Shown in pieces: positions 29,409-42,155 of a stretch of DNA of 64,000 nucleotides (position 1 is the first letter of the stretch; each line of letters starts with the position of its first letter). The stretch is taken from NCBI GenBank assembly GCA_023374045.1, contig CM041779.1, forward strand, positions 141,009,801 to 141,073,800. Direction: 5' to 3'. The DNA comes from Limonium bicolor (Eukaryota > Streptophyta > Magnoliopsida > Caryophyllales > Plumbaginaceae). The notes under the pieces were generated by a model. The model was given only the letters and a program-made list of their open reading frames with translations, did no database searches and was not told the DNA's origin. The translations under genes were made by a program, and so were the position numbers.

Positions 29409-32400
29409 ATCTACCCCCCTTAAAAGAACTTCGTCCTCGAAGTTCACACTTCCCACACATCATTGGATTAGAATACGGGGATGACTTGCAACATAAAACT
29501 TCCATAACCAACATATTTTACATCACAACCTCGGACTTAACGGTCCGGGTAACACATCCACATCCATACATAACATAACATACTTACATGATAACCTCGG
29601 ACTCAACGGTCCGGGTATCTTAACAACATTGTACCTACATAACAACCCTTAGACTCTTAGGTCTGGGTAACATAACAACATTTAGATACTTAGGTCTTGA
29701 TAACATAACAACCTTTAGACACATAGGTCTAGGTAACATAACACTTCCGGAATTTCATCACATTAGGACTCGAGGTCAAAATAATAATTATTACACATAC
29801 CACACAACATGTCTTAGCATGTGTATCAACCAGAAATTCTTTTCGATCTCTTCATGGGTTCGAGACCCATGTTGAGTACATATACACTGTGATCCCGCAG
29901 AACCCGGTCGCGATGGACACCTTTTGGTCCCCGTTCCTTTGGGAGATCAAAACAATGGCATACATCTTTAAAATATACTTCTCATGTCACCGGTCCGAAG
30001 ACAAAGGCTTATACGTCCTCAGCTCGTGAGCAAGTTATACGAAAATACTCTATATGAGGTTAAAGAGAATGAAATCCTTTATTGGAAGGATATTACTTGA
30101 AAATCCTTTACAAGGTCACATAAAAATAATCCTTCCTTTGAAAATACCACTTAAGAATCTTAAAAATATTAATTGAAGTCTTGAAGATACCAATTGAAAC
30201 TTTGAAACCACCAATTTAAAATTCTTTTGAAAACACAATACAACTCCAAGTCCAATTGTTGCTAACTGCATCTTATTCTTGGTGTGGTTATTTGTGACCA
30301 CTTATAGGGAGTCTCAAGAATCATCCAACCTTAATGTGATCAGCATCAGTGTTGAACTATCTTTCCACCCCAATTTGTGTTCGGCTTCCCTTGATCTCAT
30401 GATAATCAAGTTTCACCTCCCACTTCATTTTCAAACAACAACTAATTCAAGCACATACCATTTTCTATCTTTCAATCCATCTAGTCGTAATCATTACATC
30501 TCCAAGGGTGGAACTCTGTCCATAGATTCATTTTAAATCAAGTTACCTAGGGAATTTAATTCTTACTAGGTTCTATATTGGTTCCATACCCCTTAATAAA
30601 TCGCAATACTGTATATATATATATATATATATCAAAATACGATACACTGTTTTACAATCATTCTTATAAGAACATATATCGTCGGGGTTTTATTTCCCCG
30701 GGAGTTTCTCTACTCCCTTATACTTGTACTCTTACACACATCTGTTAACAAAATAACACACTTATCACAATGGTATTCGCATCTTCTGTGCGCAATTACC
30801 ACAATTACACCATAAATGAATGTGTATGTTTATGTAACACGCACACCAATCATCAAAACAAATTTTTTGTGCTATGCACCCATAGTTCACGTACACTTGT
30901 ACGGTAAAACACACTAAGCGGTCTTGCGCTCTACCCCCCTTAAAAGGGATTACGCCCACGTAATCAATCACTTAACATTGATTTCCAATGTTCTACCGTC
31001 GTGAAGTGTTTTATCTCCACGTGGTCTGTTATACAACATGTTCTGGTTAGAGGATCTTAACCATATCGGCGGTTTAGTCCCTAACCAAGAATTCTCCTTA
31101 GAGTTTATCTAATTCATAACCAGTTTCGATTCTGGCCTGTGAAACTTCTAGGCATTAATAATTAGCCATTCACTCATATTCACAACGCACCTCCAACACT
31201 TGAATCGCTGGCTCACTAGTTTCTGCTGCGCGACTCTTGATAATTTAGAGCTTAGTTTGCCCCATACATTATTCTTACTGTATTGTACATCTCCGATTAT
31301 CACCTTCATCTTGGTAATAACGGTTCCTCAACCGACGCGTGGTATTTCTTACCATGAGCGAACTTGGTGAGTTACAGACTTTCTATGCATTTCCATGATA
31401 ATTTACTGTATTCCACAATGATTTACTTGACTTCTTTCGACTTACTGTCGGTTGAGTTTGAGTAACTACCTAGTGTGTAGTACTCTCCCGGTTATTTCCA
31501 ACACTTGAGGTATATTCCATACCGATATTTAATAATCGTGTTACTGTAGTCACCTGTGCCAATCAAGTATCCTTTGATTGGTACGACCGTGCTTCTCTTA
31601 AGCATCGGTTTTATCACACCATAAGTCTTGTTCTTCTATCACATTTAACATTTCCCAAATTTCCTAGCTATCTCACTCGATCATTACCGCGCAAGTGAAA
31701 TACCAAAACACTCAGTCCTACAGAGTGCATAGGCATAAACTCTTGACAGTAAATCTCTTATGCGATTGCAATAGGAATTCATACTGTGTTCCTTATCACC
31801 TAGTACCAATTGTTGGCTTATTGCCCAGTCTATTTGCTATCACTTACCTTGCATGTTCATTGAGTTTAACTCATAACTGGTCTTATTTGCCACATTATTA
31901 TTTAACAATACTTATGCAACGGTCGCTTACTGCGCACCGTGCGGTTACTCATTGTATAGCATCAACTCACACTGCATCCGCTATTATATTAGCTTCCGCC
32001 ATTACACTGTGTTTTGCCACTTATTCGGCTGACTGCTGAATACTCTATTCTTCGAGTCTTTATGCTCCTTGAGCGTTGTTCGTTACACATTTAGCTTCAC
32101 ACAACTGTGGTGGTTGCTATTAGACTTGTCACTCTTGCGGTCTCCACAAAACGCTTCTGTTCGTATTATACTCATTCAAATCACTCTTAGGTAACGACAT
32201 CATGGTCCATCCCTAACATATCTCTTAAACTTGGTTCACATAACTACCGCCGTTGCGGTCTCACAGTATCAAGAGGTATCCCCACTCTTAAAGCAGTGGT
32301 TCGTTATCCACTCACTTACTTATATAACATAAACTTTCGTAATCAATAACATTTTCTTAGCAAATTCTACTTGTGGCTTATAGGCCTTATGGCCTCGAGC

Positions 32401-34524
32401 TCTGCTCGTTGTAGGCTATCCACACACATTTACTCCTCCATATAATATTACATGGCTTATAGGTTGCATTGAGCTCCATGACAAGGTCGTTGTTCCTTTC
32501 ATGGTATGCCCCTTCAAGGATGTCAGACTTCCTCCTGACGATTTATGTTAATATTGGGTGTTAGTTTTAACCCTTGCGTTTCTGTCACGTTATTTCGTTC
32601 AACCACTGTTGATCCAAGCACCCTTTTAAGGACAGCTCCTGGGTGTTACTAGGTTATACCATTACATCTGGCTTGCACTTATTGGTGTGTTTAATTAACT
32701 ACATTGCCTTACGTTCTTGGCTGGTTAATTATCCTCTCCAGTGAGATTGATATCTCTAGTGATCATCTCGGGAGTCTCATCCCGATCATTGCACATTAAC
32801 GTATCCATATTAGGCATTTGCCTTGGCTAGGTACTTACTCCAGCTATTGTGTTCATTCTTCAGATTCTTAAGACATATTCTATGTCTTCACTTACTAGTC
32901 AGTGCTCTTCGCACGTCTGGACTCTTCAACATTCCCTTAAAATAACCTCACCAATTCCTTTTAGTCCTCTTAACTCAACTGGGTTCTTTCACTTCAACTA
33001 TTCGATGGTAGTCTATTACTCTTGTCTGACTTTTACTTCGGACCGTAGTATGGAGTCGACTACTTCCCGTGTTCCAGACTCCACTCGTATACATATATGG
33101 GGTATCCTACTGATACATTGCTACTTACCCGACTAACCCATAAGAAGGTCTGTCAGGCCCGCAAGCTCCTACCGGAGTGCGGTCGTCCCACATTACTGTT
33201 GGTACACTCGTAGTGTCCGTCACACGCCTAGGTGAAGCATTCTATTGTTAACTCCCTTATATTATCCCGTGATAATATACATTCCTTGCTTCCCGAACTT
33301 AATCAAGGGAAGTTTATCCACTGTTGTATTATCATGAACTCCATCCATTCCCTCGGGTTGCTACCCTTGGGTTTACCGGTTTCCGTCCGGTTGTTCAAAA
33401 ATAACTGGGTAAAACTTACCTACCAGGTGGCACCGAGGCCGGTGTAGGTCTTCTGATTTGGTTTAAAAGAAGGTTAGAAATGAAATGGGTTTGAAAGAAA
33501 ATTTGGTTTTTGAAAAAGAGTTTGAAAACAAATCTAAGTTTGAATGAAAAATTCTCGTGGTTTCACAACATTTTCTTGCCTTAACCAAGTCTAGCTTCAT
33601 GCTGACTGGTGTATTTCCAATTACAGGGGTTAGGCTGTTAAGCCCTTCCATGGTTATGATGTTCTCACTCAACTTTAAGCACTTTGTAGTTGTTAATAAT
33701 CTCCCGCACAAATTTTGTTATAGCAGCACTTGCCATGGCAAGTGCGCCATGCTAACTGGCTACTGGTTCAATACACATTGGTTGCGGTACTGCTTTCACC
33801 CGCTCTAACATCAGTGGCCTTGCTGGCCCTTACTTGATCTTCCAGCCTTAACAATAAATCTTCTGGGTACTTCTCACTGTCTTCACATGATAACCATTAA
33901 CTAGGGTGTTTCCCATTCTGGGAGGCCCCTTTTTACTTAGTATTGTATCCTCCTCGTACTACGTTGTAGTTCCTTAATCGGTTGGCATACCATTGGTGTA
34001 TTAGTGAACATTGTAGTCCCGTAGACGCTCGTCTTGGGTTTCATTACTTTGCTTCTCCACTGTTGCACGATAGGTGCGTTGCAAGCTGGTTGTTCTCGAC
34101 TGCTCCGCATGTCGACCCAGGTTACCGGAAATTCTATTTTCTTATGCATAAGATTCTTCACTTTTCGCTACCTCATGCGGCAGACATTGTTAAAATGGAA
34201 ACCGTCATCGGGATTCACACCTTTCGGGATCTACCGTGTGACAGGTTCTCCGTACTTATAAGGACACTTAATAACAGCCAGATCGGGTATTCCCGAGTAA
34301 GAGAGGACTTCTATCTCCCTAGCGTTCTTCCCAAGTTATAAAATAGGGTTTGTGGAGGGCGGGATGGATATTGTAGGTTTCCAGTACATACTGGTAATTC
34401 CTAACTAGCGTATCTCTCACGCTATCACTCAACCCTTAACCCATAGTACTAAAATCCTAACTCGGTACTTCCTAAGCTCGGTAATTCAGTCATCAGAGCA
34501 ATACTTCGCTCTGATACCACTTTT
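29409..34524 (-). other. interior of element A, noncoding
   Basis: No gag or pol. Recognisable parts on the minus strand: primer site at 34508-34519; a perfect 20-bp palindrome (33726-33745); a block shared with elements B and C (about 33016-33230); a block shared with C and E (31690-31745); an internal purine tract (RC at 30932-30946); and the terminal polypurine tract (29409-29421). A plain (TA)n microsatellite lies at about 30612-30633. Confidence 0.75.
34508..34519 (-). other. primer-binding site of element A
   Basis: The minus strand reads TGGTATCAGAGC, complementary to the 3' end of initiator-Met tRNA, five bases from the LTR. It sits in a hairpin with GCTCTGAT further downstream. Confidence 0.95.
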
Positions 34525-37500
34525 TGTAACACCCTAACTACAACAATACACTTAACAACACATCGCAGCGGAAAACTCAACTCATAACATCACTTAATCC
34601 ATTGGTGTTACACGTCGTTAGCCACCCACGTGGCTAACAAGGCTAACATACATACATCGTACCGGTCTGATGGACTAAACTCCCGAGCAACTACACATTA
34701 ATCCCGTTTCATGTCCAACAATCATTATACACTTTCATTACAACTGTACCGAGTATTTACCAACTAACGCCGATACATTTTCGGTCTTACTACACCTATC
34801 ATACATACACATTTCACACGACTACCACATACAAACAACTACCCCGTCCTACTCTCGAACGGCTTCCAGTTCCATGTACCTGAAACAGGAAAAGAAGAAA
34901 GGGTGGCCCCCCAGGGGGCTCAGCACCTTTGCTGGTATGGTAATCCCGCAGCCCGCATGCTACCGGGGCACACACAACTATTTTTCATCTTAGCATGCGG
35001 TTGATTTTATTTAAAACATACACAAAACTGCACTCACATATCATGCTTATAATGCGCACATCCATTATTTGGACACAACACCAGATTAACACACACAACA
35101 TAACAACACACTTCACTTAATAACGTACACACAACTTAATTCCATTCTTCTTAGAGAACGTGCACTTTACTTAGGATGTGCCGGAGGTAATGTAAGTCCG
35201 AGCACACCATACATACATTTTCTTCACTTAGGTGTGGCGGCCTCATATAGGACCGATCACACCTTACACAATTTCCCCCTAACTGCAATAATGATGAGTT
35301 AGGTAAGCCTTGGTTAAGCTTGTGGGTGGTTGTAATTCAAGGAGGAAAAACAACTGTAACATACCAAAGAGGGAGTCGAAGCGAACACGGGCATCAACAC
35401 CCTACCAACATTTCGTTTGATTTCCCCTGAACTCCAATAATGATGAGTTAGGTAAGCCTTGGTTAAGCTAGTGGGAGGTCGAAATCCAATAAGGAAAACA
35501 ACCCTAACATAACAGAGTGGGAGTTAATTCACATACATACATCAACTCCCAAACAACACGCGCGACCGGAACGACCAGATTCCTCACCATCCATAACATA
35601 TACTTATTAGTTAAAGGTTCCTTTATGGAACTTATCACATACATACATCACATAGTGTTACTAACTCGGTTAGACACATAAGGGAAGTAACGTCCCTTTT
35701 TAACAAACATGGATAACTGTATCCGATAACACCACATACTAAACAAGTCACACATCTCACACATAGTCACAACATACACTAACACACGGATAGCCGTAGT
35801 TAGAACGTTCCCGTAGGTTGGGACGTTTATTCCGAATACCGATCTCTTATGTGACCCTAGAGTCGGTTAGCTATGGTTTAACACATATTTAAGGTTAAAC
35901 GGTATCGGAATTAATTACGCCACAATAATGAATTACTATAAACTCATTTCATGTTTTATCTTACAAGGTGGCAAACACACAGAAAAACACATTGGCATCA
36001 AGCCGGTGTAATCCGATAGGACACAGGTTGCAAGAGAACCATACCTGTCACCGAAGGTGCACTCTAATGTGCCATCACATGTTCCTCGAAAAATCCTTGA
36101 ACAACTGGTAACATTATAACTATCTCCATTAACATCGGGGTGACATAATTATTTAACGACTAATGCGCCCATGGTTAACCCCGTTCTGTAGTTTTATAAC
36201 TTCACATTTTTAACTTGTTCTATCACATTTTTATTACAACTCTTCACCACTCAATGGCCATTATAACTCACTTAACATATCCTTAACAACCTTATAACAT
36301 CATTCCTCATCAATCCCCATCATTGGGTATTATTTCCTACCTTTAAACAAAGTTTTTGCTCAAAACTACACTATGTCCGAACTTGTGTCCGAGCTTCCGA
36401 AGTTCGGACGCAAGTCGAGACTCAAATGGGTAAAAACTGACGAATGTCCGAACTTGTGTCCGAGCTTCTAAGTTCGGACACAAGTCGAAGCAAAATCAAA
36501 GGAAGATTTCCAACTGTCCGAACTTGTGTCCGAGCTTCTAAGTTCGGACACAAGTCGAGGCCAAATCTAAGGAAAACTTACAGGTGTCCGAACTTGTGTC
36601 CGGACTTCGAAGGTCGGACACAAGTCGAAGCAAAATAACCTGGGAAAATTTTTCGAGTCTCTGAACTTCCAAGTTCGGACGGAAGTTCGGACACAACTTA
36701 AAATTCAGAAAATTCACTCGCAACGGGGCATGTCCGAACTTCCAAGTCCGGACGGAAGTTCGGACGTACCTAAAAGTTCAGCTAACAGAGGTGATTTTCA
36801 TCCAGAATTGCACTTCTAAAAACCTACACTCACTCCTTGTTTCACAAGTTACAAACACCCATTCTTTTCCTTGAAATCCCAAGTCATCAAGCACCATTGT
36901 GCTATAATTTTTTTTTACACTCTCTTAACTCCATTATTCATCCACCATTACAAGGCCAACACTCCACTCTACTCAACATTAAACATCCCAATTGAACACC
37001 TAAATTCTCTCATCCATCAAGCCATCCTCAAACACTTGTTTTCTACTAGAATTTTGCCATAATCTCCCCATAATCTTTACATATTCATCCTCATCAATTT
37101 TCATCATTTTCATCCCTAATCTAGCCACACCCTTTCAAGGGTTCTAACAGCACATAACAAATCCTCAAATTCCATCAACAACAACATAATCACCATAAAC
37201 TCCATAACCACAATATCAATCACAAACTCAAAACATTTGGCTCTTAAGGCCCTCAATTCAACCACTAATTCACAAACCTCTCCAAAATCAATTAAACACA
37301 TTTTCAACATAGATTTAAATCCTTAACTTGGGTTCATTGATTTGTTCACCCATCCCAAACAATAAAACAATTAAGAACAAGGTTCAAGGTAGTTTTCTTA
37401 CCTTAATTTCACAAGTCTCCTTAATTCTCCTCTTGCTCCTCATCTTCTCCAAATTCGGTCAAGAGGGCATGGAGTTTCCAAACTCCATCCCAACATCCAA

Positions 37501-38700
37501 GAACACAAAACATACTCAATTAATTATCTAAACCCTTGGAATATCTCAATTTAATCAAAGGGCTAAAACACAAATTAGGGTTCACCTTTTTGAAGCTTTT
37601 AAGAGGGATTCTCACCCTTGAATCAAGAAGGGAATTACTCCACCATTGAAGGATTAATTTGGAGCTCAAGAACAAGGAGAAAAACAAGGTATCAAAAATG
37701 GTGAAAAATCGATTACACCAAGAGATGAAGAGGAAATGACTTTTTGTTGGAAATTTTTACCTTAGAAGGAAGAGGAGACTCCAAGCTCCACATTGGTGCC
37801 ATTTTCTCTTCAAATGGGGAAAACCCATGGAGGTCAACTTCATCCTTTTGGAATTTTGAAAAGAGAGGATGATAGAGGAAGATGAGAGGAAGAAGAATAT
37901 GTGATTTATTTTTGATTTGGAGCTCAAATGGAGCTTGGACATGGAGAGTAAGTGAGGAAGCCATTGTTGGCTAGGTTGGAGAACTCCATCGGCAGGGGAG
38001 GAGGGAGGAGCCGGCTGGGAGAGAAAAGAGAGGAAGGAGAAAAGGAAAGAGAGAAATGAGAGGAGAGAGAGGGAGAGAGGGGTATAAGTGGTCCCTCATT
38101 TTTTTTTTGCTTTGGACTTAATTAATTAGTTAACTAGTCTTGTGTGAGTGGGCTGTCTACATTAATTAAAACCGGCCCACTAATGTATACACACTGGAGC
38201 GTTTTTTGTCTTTTAACAGAAACGCTCGTTTATTTACCCGGTTAGCACTATTCACTAACCGGAACTGTTTTCCGGAATTTTCTCATTCCTTTAATTTTAA
38301 TGGTTATTAAACTCCCATTAATGTTTAATTATAGTTACATATTCAATTATTATTTTTACGGGGTCATTCGACTGTTTAAAGTCACGTTTTCGGGTTTTCT
38401 CGAAAAATGCGTTTTAAGACTCCGTTAGCGTTTTAACGCATTGTTTGGATCTGTTTCCTTCCAGAATTTTTCCCACACGTTCTTAGTGTGTATTTAAGGT
38501 ATAAAAATATATTTATAACCCTAATGAAGGTTATGTACCTCCTAAAATAATTAAATACGCGTTTTCACGTTTTGTGACTTTTACGCATTTCCTTTTTCTT
38601 TTTGGTTTTCATTTCTTCACCAATGATCTTAAGGACTTAATTAACCTTAGAAAATTATAATTACACAATTAATTAACACATTAAGGTTTGGGGTATTTCA
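34525..38700 (-). repeat. 5' LTR of element A (4176 bp)
   Basis: Collinear with 25256-29408, including the small frame (37964-37713), the donor-like sites and the hairpin array. This copy retains the GTTAGCCACCCACGTGGCTAAC-type palindrome region near 34616-34640. Confidence 0.9.
36374..36768. repeat. 70-73-bp-period hairpin array in LTR A (copy 2)
   Basis: It matches 27085-27478 unit by unit with isolated substitutions. The second unit stem is better paired here (AGCTTCTAAGTTCGGACAC) than in copy 1. Confidence 0.9.
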
Positions 38701-40285
38701 GTTTAAAGTATTTGAACATTAAGTTAAACTGAAACAACGGGACAACGGGGTAAGTACGGGAGTAGTAACTATGTGTGTATTGTAATGCTTAGTATTAATT
38801 GAACCATTTGACATGTAGTCATTGGTTCATGGGTAAGGACCAAGGAACAAGAGGGAACCAAAGGAACAAGAGAGCACCGGTAAAGTAAATTCCGGTAAAA
38901 AGGTATGATTTCTTCATGCCCTGTATCCTAATCTGGTTACCCCGATTTGTGTGCTTATTCGATCACCTAATAAGATAAATGCATGAATCGGACTATATTG
39001 CACTTACTTGTGCTTGTTTACATTGTTCTTGATATTTGTCTTGAACAATAGTTTGTATAATTCATGAAATATATGAATGATGATAAAGTGTATTTGTATC
39101 TTGTGTTACACTTATGTATTGTATTGTATTGTGTATTGTATTTCGTATGGATGTGTATTGAGCAAAGTATTTGTGTATGCGGCTTGAGTGAATGACTTCT
39201 ACTAATTCCTAACCACCTAACTCCTAACAAAGTACTAAGTAAATTGGAATGAGTAGAAGTCCGATATAGCTTCAGCCACGCGTGAGGATGAGGAGACACA
39301 AGAGGTTGGATCCGATTCCTGGTTCTTAAACTGGTCCACGGCCCAAACCCCTTAAATGGGTAGCATCCTGGATTGGTGAACCAAGTAAATCCCGATGGCG
39401 GGACAGAGTAGTCCCGGGGCCGGAGGTCCCGACGACTTGACTTGAGTAAGTAAGTAAGAGTATGAGTATGTATGTGTAAGTATTGTGTACGAGTAAAAGA
39501 GTAATCTCCACCCGATTAACCCGGGTGGACCAATGAAGCTAACCAAGTATTGGGCATTGTATATGTATTGTGTATGTATTGAGTGTGTATCACGTATGTG
39601 TATCCCGGAAGAAGGTAAGTAAGAATTTGGTTGACTTGTATTGTCTTCCTTGCATGTATTGAATGGTGTGTATGTATGTATACCTTGTAAAGTATTTTAG
39701 TATTATGTATGATAGCATGCATGCATGTATGTATGAATGAAATCAATTGCATGTATTCGACCAAGTGGTCGGCGTACCCTCACTAGTACACGGGGTATGC
39801 GGTTATCATATGCAGCGGAAGCTGACCCCCTAGGGGGAACGTTTTTAGTGTGCAGGTACCGAAGCGGATATGGTCAAGGTGAGAGACGGTGGCACACCCT
39901 TGTATTTAGAAAGTAAGTAGTTTGTGAGGAATGGGTAGTAAGTAGACTCTTAGTGAGTATGTATGAGTCTGGAGGAGGTATTATACTTGTATAAGGATCC
40001 TAGTAAACTCGGTGAATGATATTGTATTGTATTGAACTTGTGGATTGTATGGAATGGGAATTGTAGTATTTGATTCGTAATTGTAGTAAGACTTGCGTTT
40101 GTGTAGTACTCGGGCATTCCGGTCCATCAGACCGATGTTGTAGGTAGAAGTAGTAGCCTATTTAGTCACGTGGGTGACTGACGGCATTGTATCACCCACT
40201 GTATATAAGTATGTATCCGCTGTGTGATTCTGAAAGCACGAGGAGATTGGACGGTAATGACAGTATTAACGGTAGGGGTGTTACA
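38701..40285 (+). repeat. 5' LTR of element B, second segment
   Basis: Continuation after the element A insertion. It contains GTATTGTATTG/ATGTATGTATG microsatellite-like tracts (about 39110-39720), the GCTGACCCCCTAGGGGG palindrome (39821-39837) and the acceptor-like TTTTTAGTGTGCAG (ending 39855). The conserved LTR end has CATCAGACCGAT, TAGTCACGTGGGTGACT and GGGGTGTTACA at 40285. Confidence 0.85.
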
Positions 40286-42155
40286 AAAAGTGGTATCAGA
40301 GCGAAGTATCGCTCTGATGACTGGAAATTCCGAGTTTAGGAAATACCGAGTTAGGAATTAGAAGCCTAGGGCTAAGGGCTGAGTGTTAGCATTAGAGATA
40401 TGCTAGTTAGGAACTACCCGTGAGTACCGGATACCTACAATACCAGACCCGCCCTCCACAAACCCATTGTATAACTTAGGGAAGAACGCCAGAGAGAAGG
40501 AAGTCCCCTAATACTCGGGAAAGCCCGATCTGGCAGTTGTAAAATAATCATACGGTAAGCAAGAACCGACATATAGTGGAATCCAAAAATTGGAAGTCCC
40601 GGAGATGGTTTCCGGTTGAACAGCAATACCCACACTTAATAGCGGTTGAACGAATACTCCAACCATAAGGAGACTACCACTTACAACAGCATGGGGCGAC
40701 ATGCTCAGCAGTCGCGAAACCTGGCCAGTCAACCAGCAGCAGGAAAAGAAGCACTAAGCGTGCAACAGAGCGGAAAAAGGAACTGTAACAAAACCCGAGA
40801 CACAAGTCTACGGGACAGTAATAGCTAAGTAACACCAACAACGGTATGCTAGCTGACTAAAGACATAGTCGGGAGTGGTTAACACCGAAACTACAACGCC
40901 AAAGAGGTTACAATGCCTAGTGAACATAGCTCAGACAGCTACGGGAACATTCACAAGATATAATCTGACGCAAACAACAACCGTAGTGCCTAAACCAACT
41001 CGGGCTCAGTAACCACAACAAACCAGTGGAAACGAGCAACAAGGAAAAACATAAGGTGAATAAATGGGAGTCTCCAAGGATCGGAGAAGCATCCCGATCA
41101 ACGACAATCATGTCAAGATCATTGAGTAGCTACCTAAAAGATTGAGTATCCCAATCATAGATCAATAAGATCAAGGGAAGAGTCAACAAGACTATCAAAT
41201 ACGAGTGGAAACCATACCGCGATCGGTATAGGATTACCCAAAAACCACCAGTACCACGCACTTGCCACGGCAAGTGCAGTAAGAAAAGGAGCATGTAAGA
41301 GGAACTTTAACATACCACAGGTACATAGTAATGTACCGTGACTGCAACGAAGCAACTACTGGATCACACATCCTAACAACAGGAAGAATGGAACCTTGGA
41401 AAGGCCCGACGGCCTGACCATTAACTTAGCCTCATACCAGACAGCAAGAAGCTGTACTTGGTCAAGACCTCAAACATGGCTATGCCATGAAGAACTTCTT
41501 TTACCACCAAACTGTTATTTCAAACCCAAAATTTTCTTTCAAAACCACGACCTTTCTTTAAACCTTGGATTTTTAAACAAAACCAACAAATTACGGTGAG
41601 TATCATAGAATGATACAAAAGGAGTTGACGATAGAATGCTTCACCTTGGCGTGTGACGAGCACTACGAGTGTACCCAATTACGGGATGTGGGACGACCGC
41701 ACTCCGAAGGAGCTTGCGGGCCTGACAGATAGTCGGGTAAGTGGTAACGTATCAATATGGTACCCCACGTATGTATACATGTAGTGTGCGAAGCACGGGA
41801 AGTAGTCAACTCCGTTCTACGGACCATCAGTAAGTTCAAACCAGAACAGCTGGACACCTCAGACGATCAAGTGCAAAGGAACTCAGAGAATTCATCTGAA
41901 AGTAAGGAATAAGAACTAGAAAGTGCAAAGAGCACAGACTAGTCAGTATAGACATTGGACATGTCTCAATGACATCAAGCAGATACATGACAGCTGGAAA
42001 GTATACCCAGCCTAAACACAGTAAGGCAATCGCCTAACATGAACACCACAATGATGCTCAACAAACGGGACGGAATTCCAAAGAGCAATCACAAGATTAC
42101 CACGAAGTATAATCCACCATTGGAGAAGAATGTAAACCTAGTCAAGAACACTAGG
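40286..42155 (+). other. interior of element B, noncoding, truncated by element C
   Basis: The primer site TGGTATCAGAGC is at 40291-40302, directly followed by the complementary CGCTCTGAT hairpin arm. No gag frame is recognisable. Shared with elements A and C are a GCACTTGCC...GGCAAGTGC palindrome (41258-41277) and a block with GGGACGACCGCACTCCG and GGCCTGACAGA (about 41684-41812). The sequence is cut at 42156 by element C. Confidence 0.75.
40291..40302 (+). other. primer-binding site of element B
   Basis: TGGTATCAGAGC, complementary to initiator-Met tRNA, six bases after the LTR end at 40285. Confidence 0.95.

Larger units (their letters stand above)
25256..38700 (-). mobile_element. element A: long-LTR Gypsy-type element without recognisable coding, minus strand
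   Basis: Two LTRs (25256-29408 and 34525-38700) start TGTAACACCC and end GGGGTATTTCA on the plus strand. The primer site (minus strand TGGTATCAGAGC) is at 34508-34519 and the polypurine tract (AAGGGGGGTAGAT) at 29409-29421, so it reads on the minus strand. Flanks are GTTTT (25251-25255) and GTTTA (38701-38705), a target duplication with one mismatch. The 5.1-kb interior has no gag or pol that I can find, so it behaves like a large non-autonomous element. The LTRs are highly similar, implying recent insertion into the LTR of element B. Confidence 0.9.

Noticed and set aside
30612..30633. Functional TATA region
   Set aside because: It is a plain (TA)n microsatellite in a noncoding interior, with no promoter context.
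33982..34341. A 119-codon plus-strand gene
   Set aside because: It runs antisense through the leader of element A, with no domain similarity.
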